Shown here: positions 23,371 through 35,910 of the stretch, one piece after another
Numbering within the stretch: position 1 is the first letter of the stretch
How the letters are laid out: each line of letters begins with the position of its first letter
Program-made: the position numbers and the translations under genes
DNA from: Cyathus striatus
Taxonomy: Eukaryota > Basidiomycota > Agaricomycetes > Agaricales > Nidulariaceae
Length of the DNA stretch: 64,000 nt
Assembly (NCBI GenBank): GCA_025738555.1
Contig: JAOVFP010000006.1
Span: forward strand, 4,216,001-4,280,000
Direction of reading: 5' to 3'
Notes under the pieces: generated by a model
Seen by the model: only the letters and a program-made list of their open reading frames with translations
Databases searched by the model: none
What the model was told of the DNA's origin: nothing

Positions 23371-25440
23371 ACCTCTTCCACATTCAAGCTCGTGGTCGTC
23401 CTAAGTGCCCCGAGCTTCTGCTCAATGATTGTAAAAGGTGGACGATCCTTTGGATCGCGGGTCCAGCACCGCCTAAGGAAGCCCTGAAAAGCAGGCGTAT
23501 TGAACCGCGTAGCTGGAAGCGCAGGGCGGGTCCAAACATTCCAAGTGCGTCCTGCAAGTTGCTATCCAAGCCAACTACGTCAAGCAGGAGATATCTCGCT
23601 TGAAGTATCGCTCGAGGAGGGACGGCGGTTGTTCTTTTATAGGAACTCCGGGACTGATTTGAATGGTCTGCGGAGATTGCGAGCATATCTCTGAGTGAGG
23701 GCTGAGTAAAAGCGAGAAGAAAGTCAGTATACGCATTAACGAACAGAGAAAAAAGACGTACTCTTCAAGCTTCCTTCAAGCCTCCTTAAAGACCCACTCA
23801 ACCCTTCACCAACGACATCCCCGGCCCCCTTCACTTTCAACCTCACACTGAACAGATTAACCACACAGCGCTCCGCAACATGCAGTGAGGTCAGACGATC
23901 CATCTACAAAGTACATCAGTGAGCAATTACGAAGCGGGTTCGAGAAAGTGGAGAGGATTAAGAAGAAAAGGAGGAAGTAGAAGAGCCGAAAGACACGTAC
24001 GCGGCATAGCACGGCACAACATGATAAAGCACACAGCACTAGGCACACCGAAACAGACCACATCCATGCCCCAGGAACCCCAACGGAACGAGGGGGACAA
24101 TATCGGATGGATAGTAAGTAGGTGCCGTAGTCGGAGGATACCAACTAGTTACGTAGTGCTACTACCATAAACGAACCAACTTCAAGCTTGAGTTCTTCGC
24201 GTATTAGGTCAGTGCGTATGCCTAGTGTTGATAGGGCAGTTTGTAGGACGCGCTGTGTGGGGGGATGTCAGCTATAGCGGAGAGAGCAAAAAAGTGCGAA
24301 GGGGGTGGATGAAAGAGTCAGGCGAAGAGTGCGAGGAGGCGAAGATGCTAGAACGTAAAGGGAAAGGGAGAAGAGAGGTAATGAGAATGAGGGGGACAAG
24401 GAGCGTAGGAGCGTAGGAAAGTGAACGCTAAAGTAACGAATGTGTTTCGAGAAGCAAAGAGCTGAACAACGGAAGACAACCACGAACCTTTCATACATTA
24501 ATCCAAACCTTCACTTCCTCCTTCGTCAGACCTTTCCTACAATGTCCACCAACACCCACCACCGCTCCTCCTGCAGAGCCAGAACTAGAGGAACTGCCCC
24601 ACCCCACCAAGACCTGAGGGCCACATTCAGCAGCATATCCGTATCCGTCCTTTTACGTGCAACAATCCCCAACCCTACAACACACTCAACACCATTAAAA
24701 CGAAAGAAAGAAGAAAGAAACGTACTTCTAACAGGCGACACGTCTGCACATCCGGAGACGAATGCCTCGTCCGCGTCCCGGATTAGGCAGGAAACGGGTG
24801 CTCTCCCCAGGTCCAGGGGACGAAACAGAATGCACAATAGACGTAGCGCGCAAGTATATACTCGCTGCAGTTCTCTCTCTCGCAGGCGATCCGCGAAGCT
24901 CCTCTAGGTAAAGGCTTCTTCAAACTGGACACGCTCAGCCCCCGGGGGCGAGGTTTAAACTCTTCTCAGTTCGCGCCTGAGCTTGGGCTTGCGGGCGACG
25001 CGTGCTTTGCTTATTCTGCATGGCATGTAGCAGGGGTAAGAAACGCGAGTTTCTACTCAGGGCGTCGTGGCGAAGACGAAAAGGAGGGAGAGTTGAAATA
25101 GAGCGGCGATGAGATTCGTACTGCCGCTGTTCTTGTTCCAGTTGGCGTTGATGTTCCTGAGAAAGAAGTGCTGAAGGAAGAAGATTCACGTGGGGAGAGA
25201 ATGGGTGGTTGAGGCGGGGAGGATGAAAGTGGTGGTGAGAGTTGGAACTTGGGTCCTGGGAGGACGTTGCTTAGTGTCATGGTCATTGGTGACGGCAATA
25301 GGCTAGGCGCCAAGCGACAGCGCCCCCACCCGATAAATCACACCTTCATCTTCATCACATTAGCGCTTCGGCCCGGCTGCGGGGTTAACTCGGAAGATAA
25401 ATCCAGTCCGTTAGTCTTCAGCTCGTACTTGTTTTCGTGA
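23371..25440 (-). pseudogene. H4: HeLo/MLKL-NTD-like copy with kinase tail
   Basis: Pro/Ser-rich start (25313-25060, LSNVLPGPKFQLSPPLSSS), decayed middle exons (24960-24450), the first half of exon alpha at about 24250-24190 (RVLQTALSTLGIRTDLIREE), exon beta at about 23915-23790, exon gamma at 23680-23540 (VVGLDSNLQDALGMF) and the kinase-tail exon down to 23384. The second half of alpha (VPVPGL block) appears deleted. The tail runs straight into exon alpha of H3, so the two copies are a head-to-tail tandem made by unequal exchange inside the gene (inference). Confidence 0.6.
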
Positions 25441-26170
25441 ATTGTTCTTTCTATTTCTCGTATTCCAGCCCTCTGAGCTTCGGAGAGAATGAACTCCGGG
25501 TTACTTGGTAGAAGAAACGAACTCAAGTCAAACCTATTCCTGTCACCATCACCACCAGCTCAGCTCATGGCATCCTCTCCCTTCCATCACGTCCCTCCGA
25601 CTCCCCTCCAAAGCAGAACACTATCCCCCAGAAACCCCCTCTGGAACAGCAACAGCAGTAGTGTGTATATCTTTCCTACTTAGCAACAGGCCAGCGAGCT
25701 TGACCTTTAAAGACGTTTAAGCCTATAGCGCTGGAGTTGGGCGCGAACAGCTAAAAGATGGAGCTTTTGGCTAGGGTGTAGTGGCGTGTCTCTGTCTCCA
25801 GCTAGGGGAAGGGCACCTAGTCCTACCACGATGCATTACTTGCCTGGTTCAATCGTGTATTTTGTCACGCCAATGCGTCACCTGGGTCGAGCCCACATCA
25901 TCATCTCCAATCTGAATCGTCTACTGACGTTGGACCGTTTCGTCTCTTCCTGAGTGACAACGCTTTTGCTGGAGGTGCTTATGAACTCTTTTGAGAAGTC
26001 TAGGAGTGTGTCGAGGGAGCGTAGGGAGAGTGAGGATGTTTAGGATCATGATAGTTGCTTTCCCTCCTTCCTTATCTTCTTTTCGTACTCCTTCCTTTGT
26101 TACGCCCACCCCCTTCATTCTTGTTTCTGTCTCCTTCCTAATTTCTTATTCTTAGCTCATCCTTTCTTTA
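25441..26170. other. No gene recognised
   Basis: Left part (25441-25560) is the upstream edge of H4 and resembles 15340-15460. The rest carries short open frames without recognisable domains. Confidence 0.4.
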
Positions 26171-27460
26171 TTGTCCCCCCTTTCTACTTTCTCCTCTTTC
26201 TACCTTCCATTTTCATTCACGCTAACAAAACGACTCCCAGGCATCATAGGCTGCATCATACAATCGCACCTCCGCGATAGATACGATGCTCAGTACTGCG
26301 GTGGAGGGGGGTATGGACAGTCACAAGTTGTGTATGGTTGGGTTGCCGTTCGAAAGGTTCGTGTTTTCATTCCTGTTATTGCTTGCGTTCTTCTTTCCTT
26401 CATGTATCATACTTCGTTTTGACTCATTTACTTCGTCCTCCCTTCTCAACTCCCCTTATCCCTCCTCTTCCTTTCTCTGTTTCTTTCATTCCCCTCTGCA
26501 CCTGCACCTCCCAATTTGTCAGGGCGTCATATTCTATTCGTCCTCTTTCCTTCGTTACGTTCCCTATTAGTCGTACTCATCCCGTTCGTTTTTGTTTCCT
26601 TCACCCTTTATTTCTCGTCCTCTCCTTCACCTTTCTTTCTCGACACTTTCTCCTTTTCTCCTCCTCATTCTGTCCTCTCATGCTAACACGACAACCCAGG
26701 CATCATAGGTCGAAGCGTGCAACGCACCTGTGAGACAGATACACGGGTACGATACCGGATGAAGACCCCAAGTCTTGGTGAAATGCAGGTGCAGGTGAGG
26801 GAAGCTTTTCGAGGGAAACAGTGAAGAGCGGTGCATGACCGAGTTTCTGTTTGCAAAGTTTTATTTTTGTGTTGTCTTCCCGTTGTCACTTTCGCTTTTA
26901 TTCCCATTCATTCTTCCTTTCTATCCCATCACTTCGTTGTCCCCTCTCATCCCCTTTATTCTTTATCTTTTCTTCCTTCCCCCTTCTTCACATCTCCGTC
27001 TCCTCCATTTCGCTCTGCACCGACACCTCCCTTTGCTGCCCCCCTCCTTCACCTTCGTGTTTTCTTCCCCTTGTACCATCTCTTATCTTACGTATTCGAT
27101 TTAAACTATCCCTTCATCTTCCCTTTTCACTTTCACCTCATACAGTCTCTCCACTTCTACTGTCACCCCCATTTCTCTTTCCTTTCCCCTCCTTGTACAC
27201 ACCTTCTAACTCACGCCAACAATACATACTCAAAACAACAACATCTACACGCGAAGTCGAAAGCCCTACAACTCAGTCTTGGTTCTTGGACCTCGTGCTA
27301 ATCCCCGGGCTTGCTCCGTGCGATGGGTGTTACGTGTTCGGAGGGCTGCTAAGGAAGTTGATGGGCATGTTGAATGTTATTTCTTCACTCTTTTCTTTTC
27401 CCACACCATATCTTCCTTCTTCCCTTTTCTGTTTCCAAGCATCTCTCTGTCCTCTATGTT
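26171..27460 (+). pseudogene. H5: inverted, pyrimidine-rich HeLo-family relic
   Basis: The only family copy on the plus strand. Exon-alpha-like sequence at about 27270-27365 reads WFLDLVLIPGLAP then VFGGLLRKL, matching VPVPGLAP...GVWRV in H1. GTTCGAAAGGTTCGTG at 26348 matches the exon/intron edge of H1 and H4. Two C/T-rich modules (26240-26690, 26690-27240) each follow a CCCAGGCATCATAGG word, pointing to a local tandem duplication. The long open frames here (up to 203 codons) come from the C/T bias and are not genes. Confidence 0.45.
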
Positions 27461-28099
27461 GACGTGATGCATCCGTGGTATCACATTATATCGTCAACAC
27501 TACACTACAAAAAGGAAGACTCAGCATCAGGACAATATGAAGGTGTAACAGCCTGAGAATGCACAATTTGTGCCTACGTCTTCTTCTATATTTATTTTTT
27601 ACCCATGTTCTTCCTCATTAATTTACCTTCTCTCCTCTGCTATATTAACACACTATAAATATATTCACTCAACTTCATACATACCCATTCTTCTACATTC
27701 AATCCTGGTACTCTATGTTCCATTGTGTTTGCTCTTCTCCCCTTCATCAGTTAAACTTTGATTTCATGTGGTTGCTGACTTATGTGGTGATTTACAGCTA
27801 GCTGGACCACTGCTGGTTACCTAAATTATTTCTGAATTATGGTCCATTGCTTAACAAAGTAGGAATAATAGGTACCTCATTGTTAATTAATGGCTCAGTG
27901 TGCATTATTTTGCCCTTGAACTTAGACTTGAAGTATGTTCCCATTCTCTTTGACTTCATTTTCATAGGATTTCCCTAAATGCAATTATTAGCAATTTTAC
28001 TTTCATATATGAAAAGGAATGGAGATATCACCATGTCAGAAGAACTCTGATTATTGGAATTGATAACATTTTCATCATACTTCCTTAATATCAGTGATT
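27461..28099. other. Region 3' of NLR-2, no gene
   Basis: AT-rich, no domain. It flanks the end of NLR-2 and probably holds its 3' untranslated region and terminator. Confidence 0.4.
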
Positions 28100-31000
28100 T
28101 CATAGCCACCTTAGCAGATCTAGTATGTAATCTTTGTACTTCAATGTAGCTCTATTTGCTATACTTTCAGTTTCACATATTTCATTATTTGCATTCGGAG
28201 TTACAAAATTGTCCACAGTCTGGTGTTTATTAGGTTGTTCATTTCCAAGATGTCTCTTCCACAAATTCAAAAGTTCTATTCTTAGCTGTGCAGCATTTGT
28301 ATGTTTACCTAGATTTGTATATGATATTATAAGATTGGCCATGCTTCGGAGTGTATCACGGTGCTCATTTCCAAGAATTCTCTTCTGCAAATCCAAAACT
28401 TCAATTTCCAATTGTTCTGCATCTGTATATTTATATTGATTTTTGAAACAGATTGCAAGATTGGCCATACTCCTAAGGGTATCAGGATGCTCATCTCCAA
28501 GAATTCTTTCTTTCAAATCCAAAACTTCAATTCCCAGCTGTTCTGCATCTGTATATTTACCTAGTTTTATATAAAATATTGTGAGATTGGCCATGCTCTG
28601 CAATGTATCATGATGCTCATTTCCAAGAATTCTCTTATTCAAATTTAAAACTTCTATTCCCAGCTGTTCTGCATCTGTAAGTTTACCTAGATTGGCAAAT
28701 GAAACTGCAAGGTTGGTCATGCTCTGAAGTGTATTATGATGCTCATCTCCAAGAATTCTCTTCTGTAAATCTAAAACTTCAATTTCCAGTTGTTCTGCAT
28801 CTATATGTTTACCCAGATTTTTCAATGAGATTGCAAGATTAGTCATGGACTGAAGGGTATTGGGATGCTTACTACCTAGTATTCTCTTCTGCAAATCCAA
28901 AAGTTCAATTTGAAGTTGTTCAGCATCTGTGTATTTATCTAGGTTCATGTATGATATTGCAAGATTAGCCATGCACTGGAGTGTAGCAGGATATTCCTTT
29001 CCAAGTGTTCTTTTCTGCAAATTCACAACTTCAATTTCAAGTTGTTCAGCATCTTTATGTTTACCTAGATTTGTATATGAGATTGCAAGATTACACATGC
29101 TCTGGAGTGTGTCACGGTGTTCATCTCCAAGAATTCTCTTTCACAAATCCAAAACCTCCATTTCCAGCTGTTCTGCATCTATTTGTCTACTGAGATTTTT
29201 CAATGAGATTGCAAGATTGGCCATGCTCTGAAGTGTATCAGGATGGTCATTTCCAAGAATTCTCTTCTTTAAATGCAAAACTTCATTTCCAAGCTGTTCT
29301 GCATGTGTATATTTACTTAGATTTGTGTACAAAACTGCAAGATTGGCCATGCTCCACAGTGTATCATGATGCTCATTTCCAAGAATTCTTTTCTGCAACT
29401 CTAACACTATGATTTCTAGTTGTTCTGCATCTTTATGTTTACCAAGGTTTTTCAAAGAGATTGCAAGATTGGCCATGCTTTGGAGTGTATCTGGATGCTC
29501 ATTTCCAAGAGTTCTTTTCCGTAAATCCAAAACTTCAATTTCTAGTTGTTCTGCATCTGCATGTTTGCCAAGATTTTTCCATGATGTTGCAAGATTGGCC
29601 ATGCTCCAAAGTGTATCAGGATGCTCATTTCCAAGATTTTTCTTCTGAAGGTTTAATACTTCAATTTCCAGCTGTATTGCTTCTGTATGTTTCCCTAACT
29701 CTTTATAACAAAATGCAATATTGGCTATACTCTGGAGTGTATTGGGGTTCTGGTCCCCAACTATTGGTCTCCACATGTCTAAAATTTTATTTTCCACATG
29801 CAGAGCATTTATTGTTTTGCATTGATTGCAATATGTAATCACCATGTGTTGAAGTTCACAAAGTACTTGCTCAATACTTGGAAGAATAATTCTGTTGACT
29901 TGACCTCTTCCCCCCAAACACATATTTTCCATCAATATTAAACTGTCATTGAAGGTTGGCTGAAACCCCACATGTTTCTCCATGTACTTTTGAGCTACTT
30001 TTAATCTATATTCTTCTTCCATCTTGTACTTACAATTTTTCTGCAATATATGTGCTAGTATGTTGAAAATATCATTGTAGTACATTGATTTAAGTATATC
30101 ATCATCATGAACTATATTTTGCGAAGTGTGAGGCAGGAGATTGTTTACATATATATTATTTACTGTTGCATTTTTGCTTGAAACAGAGCTAACTATTACT
30201 GATCTGGCATTTAGAATCCATAATCGCTTTTCAGTCACTGATAATTGATCTTGACAATATGTCTGTATTAGTGGGTGTAAGTTATATAATGATTTTGTTG
30301 TAGTTTTTTTAATCAATGAAAATGATATGAGCAATTCAATGCTTTCTGTAAATATCCAGTCATTCCAATTTCCTAATTCATCTATATTAAGGATTGTAAC
30401 ATCCATTGAGGGTAGATATGAAGGTATATCTTCATAGTTGTAAAGCTCTTTATTTTCTGGATAGTACTTTGCAGCTCTTTCAAATATTGACTTAGATATT
30501 TTTTCATAGTGAAAAAATGCACAAATGTTCATTAGAATTATAGCATATTTTGCTGCAGCCTTGTTATCCTCATTTTCATTGTAATTTGATATTTCCAGTA
30601 TCTTTTTAAATGATATTTCCAAGGTCTTATATACTGTTTTATTGTATCCTGATTCACCTTTGAACTTTTCATGATTCAGGATTTTCGGTCTGTATTTATC
30701 ATAGATATTTATAAAACCACCAAATCCACAATGAACTTGAGTAATATATGCTCCAGCCATATCAATGGCTAATGGTAGATAATGCAATTTTTGAACTATA
30801 ATATTTGCTTCCTCCAAATGCTCCTCATAATTTTTATCAATTCCACTTGTATTAAAGAGCAGATCAACTGCAGTCTCTTTACTCATTTCAGATACTTCCA
30901 CTGAGTTCTTATGTGTAGTAATTCTGCTTAGAGCAGGATTTCTGCTTGTAATTAAAATATTCCCTTTATTTCCTTCAGGAAGGAACTTTTCCACTAGTTC

Positions 31001-31572
31001 AGGACTGCCATCAGCATTGTCAAAGATGATAAGCCATTCAGATTCTAGATTAGAAATCCAATTTAACACCATAGTGGCAGAGAATGAAGTTGCAGAGGTT
31101 CCTGGAGAAGATGTCTTCTTATATATTTCTTTGAGACTTTGATTGATTGTATCCTCAGATGTTGCATCAATCCAAAATGTGTAGGCATATCTATTGTAGA
31201 TTACTGATCATGTAAAGATGGTAGTAATAAAAAGACTCACTGGCCAGCTTTCTCATCATTAAATTTCAAACAGATCTGAGTCTTTCCAATGCCACCCATT
31301 CCATACAGAAGGAACATCTTTCTCTCATTTGTATTTGCTTGTGCAAAATGCTCATGAAGCCGGTCAAGATACATCTCTTGACCGATGAAGTTTTGAGAAG
31401 TGCAAGGAGCACTGGTTCGAAGTGGAGAAAGGGGCTCATCTTTTGCTTGATTGTATATATTCTGTAAATGACTTAAAGCTGACAATTTGATTCCGTGAAC
31501 AATTTTACTTACCTGTGTATCAATCATTAGTGCATGTTCAATTGTAAAGTTGTGAGCATTTGTGAACAACAT
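28100..31572 (-). pseudogene. NLR-2: NB-ARC protein with about 12 TPR repeats, one internal stop
   Basis: STAND/NLR-type ATPase: a nucleotide switch (NB-ARC) joined to a ligand-sensing repeat array, cytosolic by family. Exons: 31572-31513 (60 nt), 31461-31241 (221 nt), 31190-28100, with introns GTAAGT...CAG (51 nt) and GTGAGT...TAG (50 nt). The start was chosen because all three paralogues share M-x-F-x-x-AHNFTI. Exon 2 has the P-loop GMGGIGKTQICLKF. Exon 3 has EWLIIFDNADGSP (Walker B), ILITSRNPAL and LHYLPLAIDMAGAYI (GLPLA-like). From about 29790 a 42-residue kinesin-light-chain-type TPR repeats about 12 times (LGNEHPDTLQSMANLAIS consensus), ending in a degenerate copy and a short tail. The frame would give 1123 codons but has one TGA at 29141-29143, where the repeat consensus has Arg or Gln. 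Otherwise apparently complete. Confidence 0.92.
28190..29790 (-). repeat. 126-bp tandem TPR-encoding repeats of NLR-2
   Basis: About 12 copies of a 126-bp unit (42 codons), very similar at DNA level with words such as AATTCTTGGA and TCTGCATCT recurring in each. The period is a multiple of three, so repeat number can change without breaking the frame. Confidence 0.9.
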
Positions 31573-31960
31573 ATTGTTAGTTGTGTGGGGACTAATAATA
31601 ATAAAATGTCGTGCTGTTGACTGTTGAAGTGATGGGCGAAAGATCACCACTAGGTTCAGACGGGCAATCTTTATATTGCGCAATGCATGGCATCTATATC
31701 TCCATCAACCGCGATCACTTGACAAGTACAGCCTTTACCGTTATTCTTATGCCATCCTTGAATGTATTTTAAATACTAGCGCTGGATCTCAAACAAGAAC
31801 TCGTAAGTTGATGAGAAGAAAAGGTATTTCTAGTGTAGCATCCGATAAAGATCCGATTCATATAAAACGGAAAATCGGTAGACAGTTACAGTAAATCGAA
31901 TAACAAGAAAGCTGCATTAATTTTGTTACCGGTCGCTCTCAACTCTTGTGTTCATAATAT
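31573..31960 (-). promoter_or_regulatory. Upstream region of NLR-2, homologous to the other two
   Basis: Aligned with the NLR-1 and NLR-3 upstream regions (CACTTGACAAGTACAGCCTT near 31710-31730; AAGGTATTTCTAGTGTAGCA near 31830). The stretch AGTGTAGCATCCGATAAAGA corresponds to the position where T5 is inserted in NLR-3. Confidence 0.55.
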
Positions 31961-32399
31961 TGAGCTTACCCACTCTCCTTGCTCCGTTCATCGCACCCTC
32001 CCTTCCGATACAAATTTCAAATTTGCCTTTGCCTCCTGCTGGCTGCTTCCTGTGCCTCATGCACATACTCGGCATAGCAAACGGGAAAGCGTACCATGAG
32101 TCGGTGGGTGGCCCGTTTATGGTGAATGAGTTGGAGAGGGCGTTCAGTGGCGCGTGAATGAAAGGCGGGGAGACTCGGTGGAAGTAGAACAGAATAGAAC
32201 GGACTGAAGTTCTGTAGGGGCCGACAAAGCCATTCTCTCCAGAGATAAGCTATCTCCGTCCTATCCTGCGACGTCCCTTGCAAACCATACGCCTTATATC
32301 CTCATCCTCTCCCTCCTTCCGACACCCCATGCTGCCTGATCGTTGCGAAAACAGAGCTTTTTGAGTTTTAGAAAAACGTCCGCGTTAGCTACTTTAAAG
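31961..32399. other. No gene recognised
   Basis: Joins the NLR-2 upstream region to H6. Short frames only. Confidence 0.4.
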
Positions 32400-33450
32400 A
32401 GCGTGCAAGATGAAATGTTTGACGTTTAGAAAAGCGGTATGGACGGCGGTGTCTTCATCTGTTGAGAATAACGGTTACGAGGGGAGTGTATACAACTGAA
32501 GCACGGAGGGGTGGATGAAAGCTGTATTAAAGAGCTTGTAATCATTTGCGACGGTGACACAGCCTTTCCAGTCGCAAACCCATAGTGCTGGTTTACCGGC
32601 CCTCTTAGAAGGACGAGGACGAGGGATCGAGAATCTATATGTAGAATCACTTTCAGCGACGACGGAAACATAATACAAAAATAACCGACCTTTACGTGGC
32701 CACATCGGATAGCCTCTCCCCCGCACAACCTGAGGAACTGCCCCACCAGTACCTAGGAGCCGCAATCGCAGGCATATCCGTCCTCGTCCTCTTACGCAAC
32801 AATACCTAGCTATAAGACACACCAACACCATTACAACGAATAACAAAGACGAAAAGAAACGTACCCCTAATACACGACACATTGCTACTGAAAGCGCTAA
32901 TCAATGCCTCTCTCAAAAGTAGTAGGGTACAAAACGGTATAAGTCGGCTTAGACGATGCAGTCTGCCTCGCTTAGCTCAGGTCCAGGGGACGGAACTAAA
33001 CACACAATTGACGCTGGGGAACTATGCGTGATCGCTAGTTCACAACCTCTAGTTGTTGAAACTCCTCTAGATAAAGGTTTCTTCTTCAAACTGGACACGC
33101 TAAGTCCTCGGGGGACGAGGTGTAAACACTTACGCCCTTGAAGTTGAGCTTGTAGGAGAGGATAGTTCATTTGTACCTGTATTAGTAGGTGGTGGTTGTA
33201 GGAAATGCAAGGTATCACCCTTGGCCAGGGCGAAGGGGGCGAAGAGGAGTTGGGATTGAGCGGGGACGAAATTTGTATCGTTGCTGTTCCAGAGGAAGTG
33301 GTGGTGGTGGTGGTGGTGGTGGAGGAGGAGGAGGAAGAGTCGTATGGGAAGAGAATGGGTGATTTAGGCGGGAAGGATGCAAGTGGGTGGTGGTGAGAGT
33401 TGGGATGAGGGCGGACGTCACTAGCACTGAGTATGGTGAGGATACTTAGT
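32400..33450 (-). pseudogene. H6: 5' part of a HeLo-family copy (P/S/T-rich start)
   Basis: Minus-strand frame from 33752 to 32949 (267 codons) mixes upstream sequence with the family's Pro/Ser-rich start region: LSILTILSASDVRPHP, then a run of Ser and Thr encoded by GTG/GAG trinucleotides (33298-33336), then LSVSSLKKKPLSRG, also found in H1 and H4. HeLo exons alpha to gamma are absent. The long frame is unlikely to be a real protein as it stands. Confidence 0.5.
33298..33336. repeat. Trinucleotide repeat GTG/GAG
   Basis: About 8 GTG followed by 5 GAG units; encodes Thr/Ser runs in the H6 start region on the minus strand. Confidence 0.9.
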
Positions 33451-33639
33451 GTTTGGTGGTGTTCTGCTACTGCTAGGGCTTTGAACATGTTGTCTCGGCT
33501 CTCTGGCCGTCTCTCTCCAGCCCAGTTCAATCCCAGCTTGAAGTTCTCATTCTCGATGCACGACAGGCCTGCAATGGTGTTATGCGTCACGCCTCCTCGA
33601 ATGTTATTCCATCCAGCAACTTCCGGTAAGTACGTTTTG

Positions 33640-34371
33640 GTACGGAGTCCGGATCGCCTGGGATCGTCGCATGAGTGTAATCGCCGCTTATCGCCTTCAC
33701 CACGTGAATTTTCGTTGTCGATGAGTGACTCGACTTTCTTCTTCGACCACATATGAGCTACGTGTGCTCTCTACACGCACAAACCAGCCAGTCCGTCTAC
33801 TATAGTTTTGTTATTAAAAAGGTACAACCTTGCACCCACATATCTTATTCCCTGGACTCAGCTTGAACTTACAAAATCCGAAAAAGGGCAGTCGAACCTG
33901 CTCCGAGCCTCCAGCATGGCGACTCGACGACTGTCCACGCCAAGCTCATACTGCCGCTTCACCCGAACTTGTCTTTCTCCAATCGTTTTAGCGTGTACTT
34001 AGGGCGGGTGAAGTCTTGGCTCTGCACGTACCGTCACGTTCCTTGTTCATGATTCCGTGAGTGATCAGAAGAATAGGTGAACCATGGTAGTATCGATGTA
34101 TACTAGTCAGCTTGGCACGCACGGTTATACGCACGACTGCACCTCTCCTTCGACGACAACGCCCTGGCCCGCGCATCTTATGGAGATTCACAAGGAGAGC
34201 TGCTTATACGCTACCTTCACCCTGTAACGTCGATAGTTTACTAGTGGATACGAATTGAGACGGACGGCTCCTGAGGTATGTTTTACCTGACGATGTTGAA
34301 TGTTCTGACCTTGCGGATAGTTACGCATTCGTCCATTAGCACACAATGATTGCGAAGCTCACTATCTCGTC
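33640..34371 (-). pseudogene. X2, distal part
   Basis: Matches X1 (16790-17240) and X3 (58740-59170): CGATGAGTGACTCGACTTTC, then AGCGTGTACTTAGGGCGGGT. Separated from the rest of X2 by element T2. No confident reading frame. Confidence 0.5.
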
Positions 34372-34378
34372 GATCATC

Positions 34379-35910
34379 CTCAGTAAAAAGCAAAATCGGA
34401 TTGATGTCAGACGAAGTCGCAAGAAAGTCAAACATAGGAACCAAAAGTCAAACGCAGTCAAACGCCAGTTACGTCCACAAATTGAGCTTGTAATGTACAT
34501 TCGTAAGTCACACAATAGTCGTACAGTAGTCTGTATTATGTCAATTAATGACAATACATTTCAACTTCGATTTACACCAGGATTTCTGCTTGCACTGTTG
34601 AGCTGCAGGGTTATATTCATTAATGGCATTGTAACAACTATGGTCCTGCTCATTACAGTACTATATGGATTTAGTATCCAAGCCCAAATAAATAACACAG
34701 GTGTATTGGCGGTGAATACAGCAATTTATATTGAAGACTGAACTACTACTAAGCTGACATCTACTATGCTACATTCCTTTGGATACAAAATTGATTGTAC
34801 TTATACATTGAGTGCTCCATGAACATCTCTGTCAAGTGGCGTGTAGCAGTTGTGAAGTGACTTAACCAAGACTTGGACTTTTAACTAGTACATACTTTCT
34901 GTTAGCTACATATAAGTATATTCCATTGTTTTAAATATATATATATATAGATGTCAGTAGAAGGGATAGTGAGTGAGTACTTGAAATTAACAAAAGATCT
35001 AACTTAGAAGAACGAGTGCTTCAGCTGCGAGCAAGCGTCAAGCGACGAGAAGTCAAGGAATTCATTAAGTCGTTCCGTTGTTCCGGTCATGTGATAAGTT
35101 GAAGTTTGCCACGTCCTTATAAGCTAAAGTAAAAAGCCTTCGGAGTCCGAACTCAGCTTGACCTTCCATTCTTCCCTGTCGTACCCTCAGCGCGCCCTTG
35201 CCCCAAATCCCATTGCCCCCTTGTCCTCTTTGCAGTTTTTGCCGTAAGTTTTTCTCCCAGCCTTCCCCAGTGGATGCTGCATAGTGCTCACCCCATTCAT
35301 TGTTTTAGAATATCTGTACATTCTCAGCGGTTGCTCAGTGGGCCACTAAAGTTAGTTTTCGTCATCCAATCTTCATCTGTACTATTACTAATGTTGTGTC
35401 TATTTCTCTTTGTAATTCCATCCCTTTAGGAGGTAAGCGGCATTGGGTATCAATTGGGTCACTATCGGGGTGTTGAAGGCCCAGTGATAAAGGGAGTTGG
35501 ATGATTCAAAGACGTCCTTGGGTGAATCGCAGTAGTACTAGTGTCATTATGTAGTTCCCATGTACATAAGCTCAATACGACCCCAATTTATTTACTTAAC
35601 TGGCATCTGCGAACATTAGTCAAATATAAGTTACACAATAGTCTCACATATCTACACTTGTGTCAAACTGCAGTAATATTCTAGTCGTAAGTCGTTCGCA
35701 TTTTCGTCAAACAAAGTACTGTACAATGGTCCCATAAATGTCAAACACCAGTCATACAGATTTAAATTTATTCAAACGAAATCATTGCAGAGTGTGTGAC
35801 TTTTGTCCGACTTTCATAGTCAAATCATAGTCGAAAAACACGACGGATTGTCGAACATTTCCAGTCGTCCGACATTGTTTGACTTTCGTTTGACTTTGCT
35901 ATTTACTGAG
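34379..35910. mobile_element. T2: 1.5 kb TIR element, 7-bp target duplication
   Basis: Tips CTCAGTAAAAAGCAAAATC (left) and CTCAGTAAATAGCAAAGTC (right, reverse complement). GATCATC flanks both ends (34372-34378; 35911-35917). Subterminal regions are full of AGTCAAAC and GTCGGAC words in both orientations. No transposase, so non-autonomous. The CAGTAAA tip suggests a hAT-type element, but hAT duplications are 8 bp. Confidence 0.85.

Noticed and set aside
26831..27462. 203-codon plus-strand frame
   Set aside because: C/T-rich sequence with few stops; only a short part near 27270-27365 resembles a family exon.
32949..33752. 267-codon minus-strand frame as one gene
   Set aside because: It runs through upstream sequence, splice-like sites and a trinucleotide repeat; comparison with H1 and H4 shows only part is exon.
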